Shown here: positions 9,354 through 18,247 of the stretch, piece after piece | How the letters are laid out: every line of letters starts with the position of its first letter | Position numbering within the stretch: position 1 is the first letter of the stretch | Source of the DNA: Rufibacter sediminis | GTDB taxonomy: Bacteria > Bacteroidota > Bacteroidia > Cytophagales > Hymenobacteraceae | Assembly (NCBI RefSeq): GCF_014269285.1 | Contig: NZ_JACOAF010000022.1 | Span: forward strand, 62,001 to 126,000 | DNA: 64,000 nucleotides | Direction: 5' to 3' | The notes under the pieces: generated by a model | Told to the model about the DNA's origin: nothing | The model's database searches: none | Seen by the model: the letters and a program-made list of their open reading frames with translations, nothing else | Program-made: the position numbers and the translations under genes

Positions 9354-10748
9354 ATGAACGATAAACAGCATACCATAAAGGCGCCGGTGACGGTCTCTGG
9401 GATTGGATTGCATACGGGAGTGGTGTCAAACATGACGTTTATACCAGCTCCCATCAACCACGGGTATAAATTCCAACGCATTGATTTGCCTGACCAACCC
9501 ATAGTTGACGCCGATGTAGACAACGTGGTGGATCTTTCCCGCGGCACTACCATTGAACAGAATGGTGCCCGTGTCAACACCGTGGAGCACGTTTTGGCCG
9601 CCTTGGTGGGCTTAGAGATAGACAACGTCCTGATCCAGATTGACGGCCCCGAGCCGCCCATCATGGACGGTTCTTCCATCTTGTTCGTACGTCCGTTGCT
9701 GGAAGTGGGCCTGGAAGAGCAGAATGCCCTGCGCAACTTCTTTGAGGTACCCGAGGAGATTATGTTCCGGGACGGATCACGGGAGACCGAGATTGCCATT
9801 CTTCCCCTGGATGATTACCGCGTGACCGTGATGGTAGATTACCACTCGCCGGTTCTGGGTTCGCAGCACGCCTCTTTGACCGACCTGCGTCAGTTCAAAG
9901 ATGAGATTGCCTCCTGCCGCACCTTCTGCTTTCTCCACGAGATTGAGATGCTGTACAAGCAAAACCTGATCAAAGGCGGTGACCTGAGCAACGCCATTGT
10001 GGTGGTTGACCGCGTGGTGGAAGACAATGAACTGGACTACCTCTCTGATCTCCTGAAAAAGCCCAAAGTGGCCGTGAAGAAGGAAGGCATTCTCAACAAC
10101 GTGGACCTGCGCTACAAAAACGAACCCGCTCGCCACAAACTCCTGGATTTGATTGGGGACCTGGCTTTGGTGGGCCGTCCGTTGAAAGGGCAGATTCTGG
10201 CCGCCCGTCCGGGGCACGCGTCCAACGTGGCATTTGCCAAGAAGATCAAGAAATACATCAAGGAGACATCGGTGAAGAACGCGCCGGTGTATGATCCCAA
10301 GAAGACTCCGGTGATGGACATCAACCGCATCACCCAGACCTTGCCGCACCGGTATCCGTTCATCCTGATTGACAAGATCATCCACCTGGACGAAACCACC
10401 GTGACCGGCGTGAAGAACGTGACCATGAACGAGTCCTTCTTCCAGGGACATTTTCCGGGAAACCCCGTGATGCCGGGCGTGATTTTGATTGAGGCGATGG
10501 CCCAAACCGGCGGCATTTATGTATTAAGCACCGTTCCAGACCCAGAGAATTACTGGACGTACTTTATGGGCGTGGACAAATGCCGCTTCCGCCGGAAAGT
10601 AGTCCCCGGAGATACCATTATTTTTAAATGCGAGCTGTTAGCGCCTATTAAACGGGGCATTGCCAGAATGCAGGGCCAGGCTTACGTGGCCGGGCAACTG
10701 GTGATGGAGGCCGAGATGTTAGCAAGTATCGTAAGGAAAGACGCATGA
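9354..10748 (+). CDS. lpxC: Bifunctional UDP-3-O-acyl-GlcNAc deacetylase / 3-hydroxyacyl-ACP dehydratase (LpxC-FabZ fusion)
   Basis: N-terminal LpxC removes the acetyl group from UDP-3-O-acyl-GlcNAc, the committed step of lipid A synthesis, using zinc. C-terminal FabZ dehydrates 3-hydroxyacyl-ACP in fatty acid synthesis, which uses the same pool of acyl-ACP. LpxC motifs include VSGIGLHTGV near the N-terminus, the EHVLAAL zinc histidine and the HKLLDLIGDLAL histidine/aspartate. The FabZ half (from about residue 320) has LPHRYPFILID and the catalytic QGHFPGNPVMPGV with EAMAQ. The fusion is the normal Bacteroidota arrangement. Its stop overlaps the lpxA start (ATGA at 10745). Confidence 0.97.
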   Translation: MNDKQHTIKAPVTVSGIGLHTGVVSNMTFIPAPINHGYKFQRIDLPDQPIVDADVDNVVDLSRGTTIEQNGARVNTVEHVLAALVGLEIDNVLIQIDGPEPPIMDGSSILFVRPLLEVGLEEQNALRNFFEVPEEIMFRDGSRETEIAILPLDDYRVTVMVDYHSPVLGSQHASLTDLRQFKDEIASCRTFCFLHEIEMLYKQNLIKGGDLSNAIVVVDRVVEDNELDYLSDLLKKPKVAVKKEGILNNVDLRYKNEPARHKLLDLIGDLALVGRPLKGQILAARPGHASNVAFAKKIKKYIKETSVKNAPVYDPKKTPVMDINRITQTLPHRYPFILIDKIIHLDETTVTGVKNVTMNESFFQGHFPGNPVMPGVILIEAMAQTGGIYVLSTVPDPENYWTYFMGVDKCRFRRKVVPGDTIIFKCELLAPIKRGIARMQGQAYVAGQLVMEAEMLASIVRKDA

Positions 10749-11536
10749 ACCAGCCATTAGCTTACATCCACCCCGAAGCCAAAATCGCCACCAACGTGGT
10801 GGTAGAGCCGTTCACTACCATCTCTAAAAATGTGGAGATTGGCGAAGGCACCTGGATTGGCCCTAACGTGACCATCATGGAAGGCGCCCGCATTGGGAAA
10901 AACTGCCAGATTTACCCGGGCGCGGTGATCTCGGCCCCGCCGCAGGACCTCAAGTACAAAGGCGAGCCTTCCACGGTGACCATCGGGGATAATACCATCA
11001 TCCGGGAGTGCGTGACGTTGAACCGGGGCACGGCGCTGGACAAGAACACCACCGCCATTGGCACCAACTGCCTCATCATGGCGTACGTGCACGTGGCCCA
11101 CGACTGCATCATCGGCAACAACGTGATTGTGGCCAACGGGGTGCAATTGGCGGGGCACATTGTGGTGCATGACCATGTATTCATTGGCGGTACCTCGGCG
11201 GTGCACCAGTTTGTGAGCATTGGGGCGCATGCTATGGTGTCTGGCGGTTCCTTGGTGCGGAAAGACGTGCCGCCGTTCATCAAAGCCGGCCGTGAGCCGT
11301 TGTCGTACGCCGGGGTGAACTCCATTGGCTTGCGCCGCAGAGGGTTTACCAACGAGCAGATCACCGATATTCAGCAGATTTACCGCATTCTCTTCATGAG
11401 CGGCCTGAACACGGCCTCGGCGGTAGAGAAAATAGAGATTGACTTAGCGCCCAGCGCCGAGCGCGACGAGATCCTGAACTTTGTGCGCAACTCGGGCCGC
11501 GGCATTATCAAAGGCTACCAACGCGATGCAGATTAA
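10745..11536 (+). CDS. lpxA: Acyl-ACP--UDP-N-acetylglucosamine O-acyltransferase LpxA
   Basis: First step of lipid A synthesis: moves a 3-hydroxyacyl chain from ACP to UDP-GlcNAc. 263 residues, standard for the family, with hexapeptide repeats from the start (IHPEAKIATNVVVEPF), the conserved QDLKYKGEPS and the catalytic-region histidine in MAYVHVAHDC. The C-terminal helical part (GLRRRGFTNEQITDIQQIYR) is typical. Overlaps the previous gene by four bases and the following ABC gene by eleven, so the four genes are probably translated from one message. Confidence 0.97.
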   Translation: MNQPLAYIHPEAKIATNVVVEPFTTISKNVEIGEGTWIGPNVTIMEGARIGKNCQIYPGAVISAPPQDLKYKGEPSTVTIGDNTIIRECVTLNRGTALDKNTTAIGTNCLIMAYVHVAHDCIIGNNVIVANGVQLAGHIVVHDHVFIGGTSAVHQFVSIGAHAMVSGGSLVRKDVPPFIKAGREPLSYAGVNSIGLRRRGFTNEQITDIQQIYRILFMSGLNTASAVEKIEIDLAPSAERDEILNFVRNSGRGIIKGYQRDAD

Positions 11537-12167
11537 GCTTACCTCTTTAGGCAAGCGTTTCAATTACGAGTGGATTTTCCGGAATCTGTCCTATGAGTTT
11601 GTCTCGGGCAAGGCGTATGCCGTGCTGGGGCACAATGGGTCCGGGAAATCCACTTTGCTTTCCATCCTCAGCGGTTTCCAACTTCCCACTGAAGGCTCCG
11701 TCTCCTATTCCGCCGCCGGGAAAAACATCCCCGTGGAGGAGCTATACCGTTCCTTATCCTTAGCCGCGCCGTACCAGGACCTGCTGGAGGAATTCACGCT
11801 GGAGGAGATGATCCAGTTTCATACGCGCTTTAAACCGTTGCGCGGTATCAGCGCCCAGCAACTTCCCGATCTTCTTCAGCTACAGGCCGCCCGGCACAAA
11901 CTTGTGCGCGACTTCTCCTCGGGCATGCGCCAGCGGCTGAAACTGGGCCTAGCCCTTTACTCAGATACCCCCCTCCTCTTACTGGACGAGCCCACCACCA
12001 ACCTGGACCAAGCCGGCGTAGCCTGGTACCTAGAACACCTTGCCCGCAACCGGCAGAACCGACTGGTCATCATCGGGTCCAACGTGCTGCACGAGTACAG
12101 CTTCTGCGATGAACAACTGCCCATCAATGACTTCCATTACAAAGCACCGGAGCGCAAAAGGCTATAA
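11526..12167 (+). CDS. ABC transporter ATP-binding protein
   Basis: Cytoplasmic ATPase of 213 residues. Walker A is GHNGSGKST, the signature is DFSSGMRQRLKLG and Walker B with D-loop is LLLLDEPTTNLD. The usual switch histidine position reads less clearly (IIGSNVLHEYSF). I chose MQIKLTSLGK at 11526 as start because the homologous region begins there; a longer frame from 11481 would lie wholly inside lpxA. No permease gene is adjacent, so substrate and partner are unknown. The overlap with lpxA suggests an envelope role, but this is only inference. Confidence 0.88.
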   Translation: MQIKLTSLGKRFNYEWIFRNLSYEFVSGKAYAVLGHNGSGKSTLLSILSGFQLPTEGSVSYSAAGKNIPVEELYRSLSLAAPYQDLLEEFTLEEMIQFHTRFKPLRGISAQQLPDLLQLQAARHKLVRDFSSGMRQRLKLGLALYSDTPLLLLDEPTTNLDQAGVAWYLEHLARNRQNRLVIIGSNVLHEYSFCDEQLPINDFHYKAPERKRL

Positions 12168-12486
12168 CTGGCACTTGCGTTTTGAGGCAGTTTTGCAGAA
12201 ATCGGCCTTAAAACAAGTCTAAAACGCAAACAAGTTGAAGGAAGCTTTATCTAATAAGCTACTTGAGGTTAGAATCTGGGCTGTCTGTTGTAGTATTCTA
12301 AAGCGAGAGAGGGAATTCAGCAAGGGGGCTGCCCCACTCAATTCCCAGCATACTTCAGAACTCAAAAGACCTCGTAGTGTCCGGAGGTCCTACGAGTGTC
12401 TTCCTGCCATGAGCCGTTCCGGCACCGAAACAAGGGAAACCCGTTTCAAGCCTGTTTTCACCAAAATAGTCCCAAAACGCCACAAT

Positions 12487-12557
12487 CTATGGCGCGGATT
12501 TACTTCCGTGCCTTTTGGAAAGTAGAGGGAAGTCACGGAAGTAAATCCGCGCCATAG
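12487..12557. repeat. Perfect 24-bp inverted repeat (GGCGCGG/ACTTCCGTG family)
   Basis: Left arm 12487-12510 and right arm 12534-12557 are exact reverse complements around a 23-base spacer. The arm core (GGCGCGGATTTACTTCCGTG) recurs with small changes at 18967-18992, 40079-40140 (again as an inverted pair) and 48240-48262. Confidence 0.9.
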
Positions 12558-12660
12558 TTGCCCTTTCAGCATTTTGCACTCGTGCATAATAGGGCAACCA
12601 CAAGGGATTGCCCCTACATTTTAAGCCTGTTTTACCAAAACAACCCCAAAACGCCTAAAC

Positions 12661-12688
12661 TGAAAAAAGCCACCTAACCGGTGGCTTT
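12661..12688 (-). terminator. Intrinsic terminator of the erythromycin-esterase-like gene
   Basis: Read on the minus strand, AAGCCACC-GGTTA-GGTGGCTT forms an 8-bp stem followed by a run of T. It lies about 65 bp past the stop at 12753. Confidence 0.85.
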
Positions 12689-12752
12689 CCCATATATGTA
12701 GTAAGATGGCGCTAATACTCTTTTAATTAAAACAGCTTCAGAACCAATTTGT

Positions 12753-14033
12753 TTATTCGTTGGCCGGATACATCTCTGGCGGCTCTTTCTCCTTGGTTTT
12801 GACGATGAACGGCCGAAGCGCCTCGGTCTCGTCCAGGTATAAAAAGGCGTCATAGCGTTCCGGGATGATGGTGGGCACGTAATTGCCGTACTTCTCGCGG
12901 TTAGGGTCGTACACCACGCCAATGGCCCGGTGATCAATCTGTTGCTTCACCTCGGAGATCTCGCGGAGTTCTCTGGAAAGCAAGAGCTTGTCAGTAGCTC
13001 CCAAGTTGTGCAGCCAGTCTTCCCAGGAACCTTTGCGGGCGGGCGGCACTTCCATTTTCTTCATGGGCGCGCCCCAGGAGTCACCGGCAATCACGGAACC
13101 TTCGTAGGAACCGAAGCCCGCCAGGTACACGTTTTCGCGGCCGTACTGCTCGCGGGCCAGTTGCCCGATGTTCACCATGCCGGCGCGGGCCATGTCAGTA
13201 AAGCGTGCATCCCCCACGTGGGTGTTGTGCTCCCAGATGATGGCTTTGGAATCGGGGCCGTGGAATTCCAGCAGGCGGTTGAGCGTCTCCATCATGTGGC
13301 CGTCGCGCACGTTCCAGGAATTGCCGCCGCCGCGGACCATGGCTTTGTAGTAGCGCTCAGCGTTTACCGCCACCAGGGCGTTCTGCTCCGCATCGAAAAC
13401 TGCCTCGGGGTTGGCCGGTTCGCCTTGTTCGCGTTTGCCCAGCTCCTGCAACATGGAAATGACTTCGTCTTCGCAGTCTTCAGAGACATAGGCCACGGCG
13501 CGGGCGTATTCCTGCGGATCTGAGCTGTAGGGCTCAAAACATTTGAAGGCTTCTTTGGCGGCTTTCACGGCGTGCCCGTCTTTCTTCTCCAGGTACTTCA
13601 TGATCTGGTTCAGAGAGTCCCAGAGACTGTACACATCCAAACCGTAGAAACCGATTTTGTTTGTGTTCGGCCGATCGTTGTTTTCTTTGAGCCATTCCAC
13701 CAAAGCCGCCACTTCCCAGTTGCCCCACATCCAGGTGGGCCAGCGGTTGAAATGCTTGAGCACGTCAGACACTTTGGTGCCGGGTTTGCAGTACCCGCGT
13801 ATGAACTTGTTGATTTGGTAGCAGTCAGGCCAATCGCCTTCCACCGCAATGAAGGTAAAGCCTTTCTCTTCTATGAGGCGCTTGGAGATGGCCGTCCGCC
13901 AGGAGTAATACTCAGAGGTGCCGTGTGAGGCCTCCCCTAGCATTACAATGCGGGCGTCTCCAATATCCTCCAGCAGAACATCTAAATCAGCTTTGTTCTC
14001 CAGCCGGTGGTACGGCAGTTTTGAATAGGTCAT
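12753..14033 (-). CDS. Erythromycin esterase family protein
   Basis: 426 residues of the erythromycin esterase (PF05139) family, probably a cytoplasmic hydrolase since no signal peptide is seen. Recognised from VMLGEASHGTSEYYSWRTA near residue 32, which holds the conserved Glu and His, and FIAVEGDWPDCYQINKFIRG, plus IIWEHNTHVGDAR later. Family members that degrade macrolides are a minority; most chromosomal homologues have no proven substrate, and nothing here points to a mobile resistance gene. Stands alone, with its own terminator. Confidence 0.88.
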   Translation of the reverse strand: MTYSKLPYHRLENKADLDVLLEDIGDARIVMLGEASHGTSEYYSWRTAISKRLIEEKGFTFIAVEGDWPDCYQINKFIRGYCKPGTKVSDVLKHFNRWPTWMWGNWEVAALVEWLKENNDRPNTNKIGFYGLDVYSLWDSLNQIMKYLEKKDGHAVKAAKEAFKCFEPYSSDPQEYARAVAYVSEDCEDEVISMLQELGKREQGEPANPEAVFDAEQNALVAVNAERYYKAMVRGGGNSWNVRDGHMMETLNRLLEFHGPDSKAIIWEHNTHVGDARFTDMARAGMVNIGQLAREQYGRENVYLAGFGSYEGSVIAGDSWGAPMKKMEVPPARKGSWEDWLHNLGATDKLLLSRELREISEVKQQIDHRAIGVVYDPNREKYGNYVPTIIPERYDAFLYLDETEALRPFIVKTKEKEPPEMYPANE

Positions 14034-14420
14034 GGAATTTGAGGGAAAAATGAACTCCCTGCCTTTTACCCCGCATCGCTTTTAAAAGTTTGCCCGTTTT
14101 TAGCCTATTTTTTCAAAAAAAGGCCAAAAGGATCCGTCCCCAAAAAGCGTGTCTTAGAATAATAAAATTACAGCGAACTTCTGCCTGCCACGTCTGGCAC
14201 GTGTCACTATTTCCGATTGGCTCCACTCCCGGCGTGATAGAACGCGGCTTCCATTTCTTCAGATTTCAGGCCGAATGATTTGACAGACCGCTGCTCTACC
14301 AGAATAAACCGGCAACATAGGCTGCTCCACGTTTTTGGCCTTATTTCGCAAAAGAGCAAACAAAACGAGGCAGCCATACCCGGTACAGCTGCCTCGTTTC
14401 TATTGGTTTATTACAACTGG
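14034..14420. other. Spacer with two dispersed palindromes
   Basis: Copies of the GTTTT-palindrome at 14095-14131 (61 bp upstream of the esterase-like start) and 14330-14367. The second runs into the terminator of the DUF4197 gene. No gene seen. Confidence 0.65.
14363..14399 (-). terminator. Terminator of the DUF4197 gene
   Basis: Stem AAACGAGGCAGC with GCTGCCTCGTTT around a 13-base loop, followed on the minus strand by TTGTTTGC. It lies about 20 bp beyond the stop at 14421. Confidence 0.85.
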
Positions 14421-15164
14421 TTAATTAGAGCCGAACACCCGCTTAAGCAGTTCTGTAGTGCGCGCGATGGGGTTCTCTCTAATGTTGGCTTCCTCCTGGG
14501 CTACCAGGGTGAACAGGCCGTCAATGGCGCGCTGGGTGGCGTATGACTCCAGATTAGGATCGGCTTTTTTCACCAGCGGTATTTTGTTGTAGCGGTTCAC
14601 CAGATCAGAGTAGTACTTGGTGGCACTCACTTTGTCCAGAGACTGCTTCATGATGGGGCTGAACGCCGAGGTCAGCTGGCTGGTGGTGGTTCTTTTCAGG
14701 AACTGGGTAGCCGCATCTTTCTCGCCGCGCAGAATGTTCCATACATCGTTGAAGGTGAGCTGCTTGATGGCGTTCAGGAAGATGGGGGCCGCACTTTTGG
14801 CCGCGTCCTCGGCCCCGCGGTTGAGCGTCAGGATAAATTTATCCACTTCGGAACCCAGCCCGATGGAACGCAAAGTGTTCTCCACGCGCTGCACATCCGG
14901 CGGAAAAGGAATCCGAATGAGGCTGTTTTTATAGAAACCATCAGTTTGGGAAGCCTGCGCCGTACCTTTGTTGATGCCCTGCGACAGCGCTTGTTTCAGA
15001 CCAGAAGCCACCTCAGACTGGGTTAAAGTTCCGGTTTGTCCCGTTTGCCCGGTTTGCTGCATGACCCCGCCCAGGGCTTGTTGTACCTGAGCGGTGGTGC
15101 AGGAAGTGAACCCGATTAAAATGAAGCCGCCCAAAACAAATAAGGGGGAGACTAGTTTCTTCAT
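14421..15164 (-). CDS. DUF4197 domain lipoprotein
   Basis: About 247 residues. The start at 15164 gives MKKLVSPLFVLGGF followed by lipobox GFTSC, so it is probably a lipoprotein; an ATG four codons upstream (15176) is possible. A Gln/Thr/Gly-rich linker precedes an all-alpha DUF4197 domain (FPPDVQRVENTLRSIGLG, LTFNDVWNILRGEKDAATQFL, and a C-terminal ATQRAIDGLFTLVAQEEANIR). The family is widespread in Gram-negative bacteria with no known function. Divergent from cinA, with 72 bp between the starts. Confidence 0.87.
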   Translation of the reverse strand: MKKLVSPLFVLGGFILIGFTSCTTAQVQQALGGVMQQTGQTGQTGTLTQSEVASGLKQALSQGINKGTAQASQTDGFYKNSLIRIPFPPDVQRVENTLRSIGLGSEVDKFILTLNRGAEDAAKSAAPIFLNAIKQLTFNDVWNILRGEKDAATQFLKRTTTSQLTSAFSPIMKQSLDKVSATKYYSDLVNRYNKIPLVKKADPNLESYATQRAIDGLFTLVAQEEANIRENPIARTTELLKRVFGSN

Positions 15165-15236
15165 ACGTGCGTACATGTGTAGTAATTTTGATCAAGGAAA
15201 GGTCAGGAAGGTATTCGCATAAATCAAGCCAAATAA

Positions 15237-16499
15237 ATGAAAAAGGAAATATCGGCAGAGATCATGACCATTGGGGATGAGCTGCTGTACGGTCAGGTGG
15301 TGGACACCAACTCGGCCTGGCTGGGCCAAGAACTAGGGAAAACCGGCATCCGGGTGAAGCAAATCACCAGCATCTCTGACAACCCAGACGCCATCTGCGA
15401 GGCCCTGACTCAAGCCATCTCCCGAGTGGATGTGGTGCTGATTACCGGTGGTCTGGGCCCTACCAAAGACGATCTCACCAAGCACACGCTAACCCGCTAC
15501 TTCAACACCGAGTTGCAACTGCATCAGCCTTCTTTGGATGACGTGGAGGATATTTTCCGGAAGTATAACCGCCCCATGCTGGAGGTAAACCGGCAACAGG
15601 CGTTTCTGCCCGCTTCCTGCACGCCCGTCCGGAATGTGCTGGGCACCGCGCCGGGCATGTTGTTCCAGGAGCAGGACACCGTCATTGTGTCCATGCCGGG
15701 CGTGCCGTTTGAGATGAAGCGGATGGTCACCGACACGGTCCTTCCCTTTTTGCAACAGCATTTCCAGCTGCCGCAGATCATGCACAAAGTGGTGCAGACC
15801 ATTGGCATTGGAGAATCTTTCTTAGCCGAGAAAATTGCCGATTGGGAAGACACCCTGCCGCCTAACCTCAAGCTGGCCTACCTACCTTATTTAGCCGGCG
15901 TGCGCCTGCGCCTCACCGGTTTTTCTGATAACCAGCCGGTCCTGGAAGCCCAAATGCAAGAGCGCATAGACGCCTTAGCCGCCCTCCTGCCCGACAATAT
16001 CTTTGCCTTTGGCGAAGTCACCCTGGAAGAAGCCATTGGCCAGCTGCTGAAAGAGCGTAACCTCACCATCTCCACCGCCGAGAGCTGCACCGGCGGCCTG
16101 GTGGCCCATAAACTGACTAGCGTCCCTGGCAGTTCGGCCTATTTTACGGGCAGCGTGGTGGCGTACAGCAATGACGTCAAAAAGGTGCAACTGGGCGTGT
16201 CCTCAGAAACCTTGGAGACCCACGGAGCCGTGAGCGAGGAGACAGTGAAAGCCATGGCCCAAGGCGTGCGCCGCCTCCTGAAAACCGACATCGGGATTTC
16301 CACCAGCGGCATTGCTGGGCCAGACGGCGGCACGCCCGAGAAGCCCGTGGGCACCATCTGGATCGCCTACGCCGATGCCCACCAAACCATTGCCCGCAAG
16401 ATCAACTACAACAAGACGCGTCTGCTCAATATGGAGTACACCACCCTGCAAGTCCTGGATCTTGTGCGGCAAAGTTTGCGCCGCCGGGTTGAGGAATAA
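15237..16499 (+). CDS. cinA: CinA family nicotinamide-nucleotide amidase
   Basis: 420 residues, the full two-domain CinA. The N-terminal MoCF/COG1058 domain (EIMTIGDELLYGQVVDTNSAWLG, VLITGGLGPTKDDLTK) has ADP-ribose pyrophosphatase activity in characterised members. The C-terminal domain (AESCTGGLVAHKLTSVPGSS, TSGIAGPDGGTPEKPVGT) is the nicotinamide-mononucleotide deamidase used in pyridine nucleotide recycling. The middle KH-like segment (LKLAYLPYLAGVRLRLTG) is present. The family's link to competence comes from Gram-positive operons and is not supported by this context. Confidence 0.95.
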   Translation: MKKEISAEIMTIGDELLYGQVVDTNSAWLGQELGKTGIRVKQITSISDNPDAICEALTQAISRVDVVLITGGLGPTKDDLTKHTLTRYFNTELQLHQPSLDDVEDIFRKYNRPMLEVNRQQAFLPASCTPVRNVLGTAPGMLFQEQDTVIVSMPGVPFEMKRMVTDTVLPFLQQHFQLPQIMHKVVQTIGIGESFLAEKIADWEDTLPPNLKLAYLPYLAGVRLRLTGFSDNQPVLEAQMQERIDALAALLPDNIFAFGEVTLEEAIGQLLKERNLTISTAESCTGGLVAHKLTSVPGSSAYFTGSVVAYSNDVKKVQLGVSSETLETHGAVSEETVKAMAQGVRRLLKTDIGISTSGIAGPDGGTPEKPVGTIWIAYADAHQTIARKINYNKTRLLNMEYTTLQVLDLVRQSLRRRVEE

Positions 16500-16518
16500 G
16501 TAAAAAAGCCTAAATTTG
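16488..16518 (+). promoter_or_regulatory. Probable promoter of the E2 gene
   Basis: A -33-like GTTG (16488-16491) and a -7 box TAAATTTG (16511-16518) are separated by exactly 19 bp, the Bacteroidota spacing. The -33 part lies within the last codons of cinA. It would give a leader of roughly 140 bases, containing a small CCTAAC...GTTAGG hairpin. Confidence 0.5.
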
Positions 16519-16663
16519 CCTAACAACAGTTAGGTTCACCGGAAACTGTGGCGGCTTTGCAGAAATCATTCGTGGTTTTTCTGTAACATTGTACGTACCG
16601 GCACCCTCCGCCTGACTGCGGTACTCGTATCCCAATAACCCTAAAACTGACATACGCATACAT

Positions 16664-18034
16664 ATGGCTCTTGTAGAAATGGTGATGCCCAAAATGGGCG
16701 AAAGTATCATGGAAGGCACCGTGCTGAAATGGTTAAAGCAAGTGGGCGACACCATTGAGCAAGACGAATCTGTGCTGGAAGTAGCCACTGACAAAGTTGA
16801 CACCGAAGTGCCAGCCATCCAGGGCGGGGTACTGAAAGAGATTCTGGTGCAGGAAGGCCAGGTAGTAGCCGTAGGGGCTCCTATTGCCATCATCAGCACC
16901 GGAGGCGATGAGCAGCCAATTTCTGCTGCCCCCGCAACGGAAGCAGCTCCTGCCGCTCCGGTAACGGAACAGGCCGCTGCTCAACCGGCAGAAGCCGCTC
17001 AGGCCGTAGCGCAAACATCTCAGCGGTTAGAGCAACCTGCCTCGGGCCGGTTCTACTCACCGTTGGTGTTGAACATCGCCCGCGAGGAAGGCATTTCCAT
17101 GCAGGAGTTGGAATACATACCGGGTACCGGCAAAGAAGGACGCGTGTCTAAGAAAGATATTCTGGATTACGTGGCCAATCGCTCAGAAAACGTCGCTCCA
17201 GCTGCCGCTTCTCAACAGGCTCCGGCTCCTCAGGCTGCTGCGCCACAAACCGCACCACAACCGCAGGCAGCTCCTGTTGCGCCGGCGGCTCAGGTTTCTA
17301 CCGCTCCGGCTCAGTCCTACAGCGGCAACGTGGAAATCATCGAGATGGACCGCATGCGCAAGATGATCTCCCAGCGAATGGTGGACAGCAAGCGTATCTC
17401 TCCGCACGTGACCTCGTTTGTAGAAGCCGATGTGACCAACATTGTGAACTGGCGGAACAAAACCAAAGACGCTTACAAAAAACGCGAAGGCGAGAACCTC
17501 ACCTTTACGCCTATCTTCATTGAAGCCATCGTGAAAGCTATCAAAGACTTCCCGATGATCAACGTGAGCGTAGACGGTGACAGAATCATCAAGAAGCGCG
17601 ACATCAACATCGGAGTGGCTGTGGCGCTGCCTTCCGGTAACCTGATTGTGCCCGTGATCCATAACGCCGACCAGATGAACCTGAACGGCATCTCCAAACG
17701 CCTGAACGATCTGGCCAACCGGGCCCGCATCAATAAATTAACCCCGGCTGATTTAGCCGACCCTACCTACACCGTGTCTAACGTGGGTTCTTTCGGGAAC
17801 GTGATGGGTACGCCCATCATCATGCAGCCGCAGGTCGCCATCATGGCCGTGGGCGCGATCAAGAAGAAACCAGCCGTGATTGAAACGCCGGAGGGGGACC
17901 TGATTGGCATCCGGCAGTTCATGTTCCTGTCGCACAGCTATGACCACCGCGTGGTGGATGGTTCCCTGGGTGGCATGTTCGTGCGCCGCGTAGCGGATTA
18001 CCTGGAAGCCTTCGACCCGAACACCAGCATCTAA
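16664..18034 (+). CDS. 2-oxoacid dehydrogenase E2, dihydrolipoamide acyltransferase
   Basis: Core subunit that transfers the acyl group from lipoyl-lysine to CoA in a branched-chain or pyruvate dehydrogenase complex. Domains: lipoyl domain (residues 1-80) with the lipoyl lysine K44 in ATDKVDTEVP; an Ala/Pro/Gln hinge; E3-binding domain (about 125-165, FYSPLVLNIAREEGI...GRVSKKDIL); a second Ala/Pro hinge; catalytic domain from about 220 with HRVVDG (H428, D432). One lipoyl domain and the KMGESIMEGTVLKW start fit the branched-chain/acetoin type, but the acyl substrate cannot be settled. E1 and E3 are not adjacent. Confidence 0.93.
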   Translation: MALVEMVMPKMGESIMEGTVLKWLKQVGDTIEQDESVLEVATDKVDTEVPAIQGGVLKEILVQEGQVVAVGAPIAIISTGGDEQPISAAPATEAAPAAPVTEQAAAQPAEAAQAVAQTSQRLEQPASGRFYSPLVLNIAREEGISMQELEYIPGTGKEGRVSKKDILDYVANRSENVAPAAASQQAPAPQAAAPQTAPQPQAAPVAPAAQVSTAPAQSYSGNVEIIEMDRMRKMISQRMVDSKRISPHVTSFVEADVTNIVNWRNKTKDAYKKREGENLTFTPIFIEAIVKAIKDFPMINVSVDGDRIIKKRDINIGVAVALPSGNLIVPVIHNADQMNLNGISKRLNDLANRARINKLTPADLADPTYTVSNVGSFGNVMGTPIIMQPQVAIMAVGAIKKKPAVIETPEGDLIGIRQFMFLSHSYDHRVVDGSLGGMFVRRVADYLEAFDPNTSI

Positions 18035-18041
18035 ACTTAAT

Positions 18042-18073
18042 TAGAAGATTTGAAGATGAGGAGATTTGAAAAT
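18042..18073. repeat. GATTTGAAGAT-type repeat, copy 1
   Basis: Purine-rich GAAGATTTGAAGATGAGG followed by GAGATTTGAA. Related stretches occur at 44085-44140 and, inverted, at 48751-48784 just before an O-methyltransferase start. Confidence 0.6.
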
Positions 18074-18088
18074 GATCTCTTCTACCAG

Positions 18089-18121
18089 GAAAGCCTCTCC
18101 CGCACAGGAGGGGCTTTTTTG
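18089..18121 (+). terminator. Terminator of the E2 gene
   Basis: AAGCCTCTCC-CGCAC-AGGAGGGGCTT hairpin followed by T6, about 55 bp after the E2 stop. A dispersed palindrome copy (18129-18167) follows directly. Confidence 0.88.
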
Positions 18122-18247
18122 CGGGCTCCGTTTTAGGGCTGTTTTGGCGAAAATGGCCTGTAAACAGAAATAGACAACTCACCTCCCCAGAATATAGTAA
18201 AAGCTTTATCTTACCAAGGCTTCAGCCGCCCCGACATTTCACCAACT

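Larger units (their letters stand above)
12168..12752. repeat. Gene-free spacer with several hairpin families
   Basis: Contains three dispersed GTTTT-palindromes (12178-12217, 12442-12480, 12617-12654), a CTCGTAG...CTACGAG stem-loop at 12366-12403, a perfect 24-bp inverted repeat at 12487-12510/12534-12557, a CAACCACAAGGGATTGCCCC repeat at about 12590-12617, and the terminator of the downstream minus gene. No plausible protein. Confidence 0.8.

Noticed and set aside
11481-11525. Longer ABC ATPase start inside lpxA
   Set aside because: The extra 15 residues come from lpxA coding sequence in another frame and precede the conserved start MQIKLTSLGK.
12753-14033. Acquired macrolide resistance gene
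   Set aside because: The erythromycin esterase family is broad, and this copy sits in ordinary chromosomal context without mobile elements; no basis for a resistance claim.
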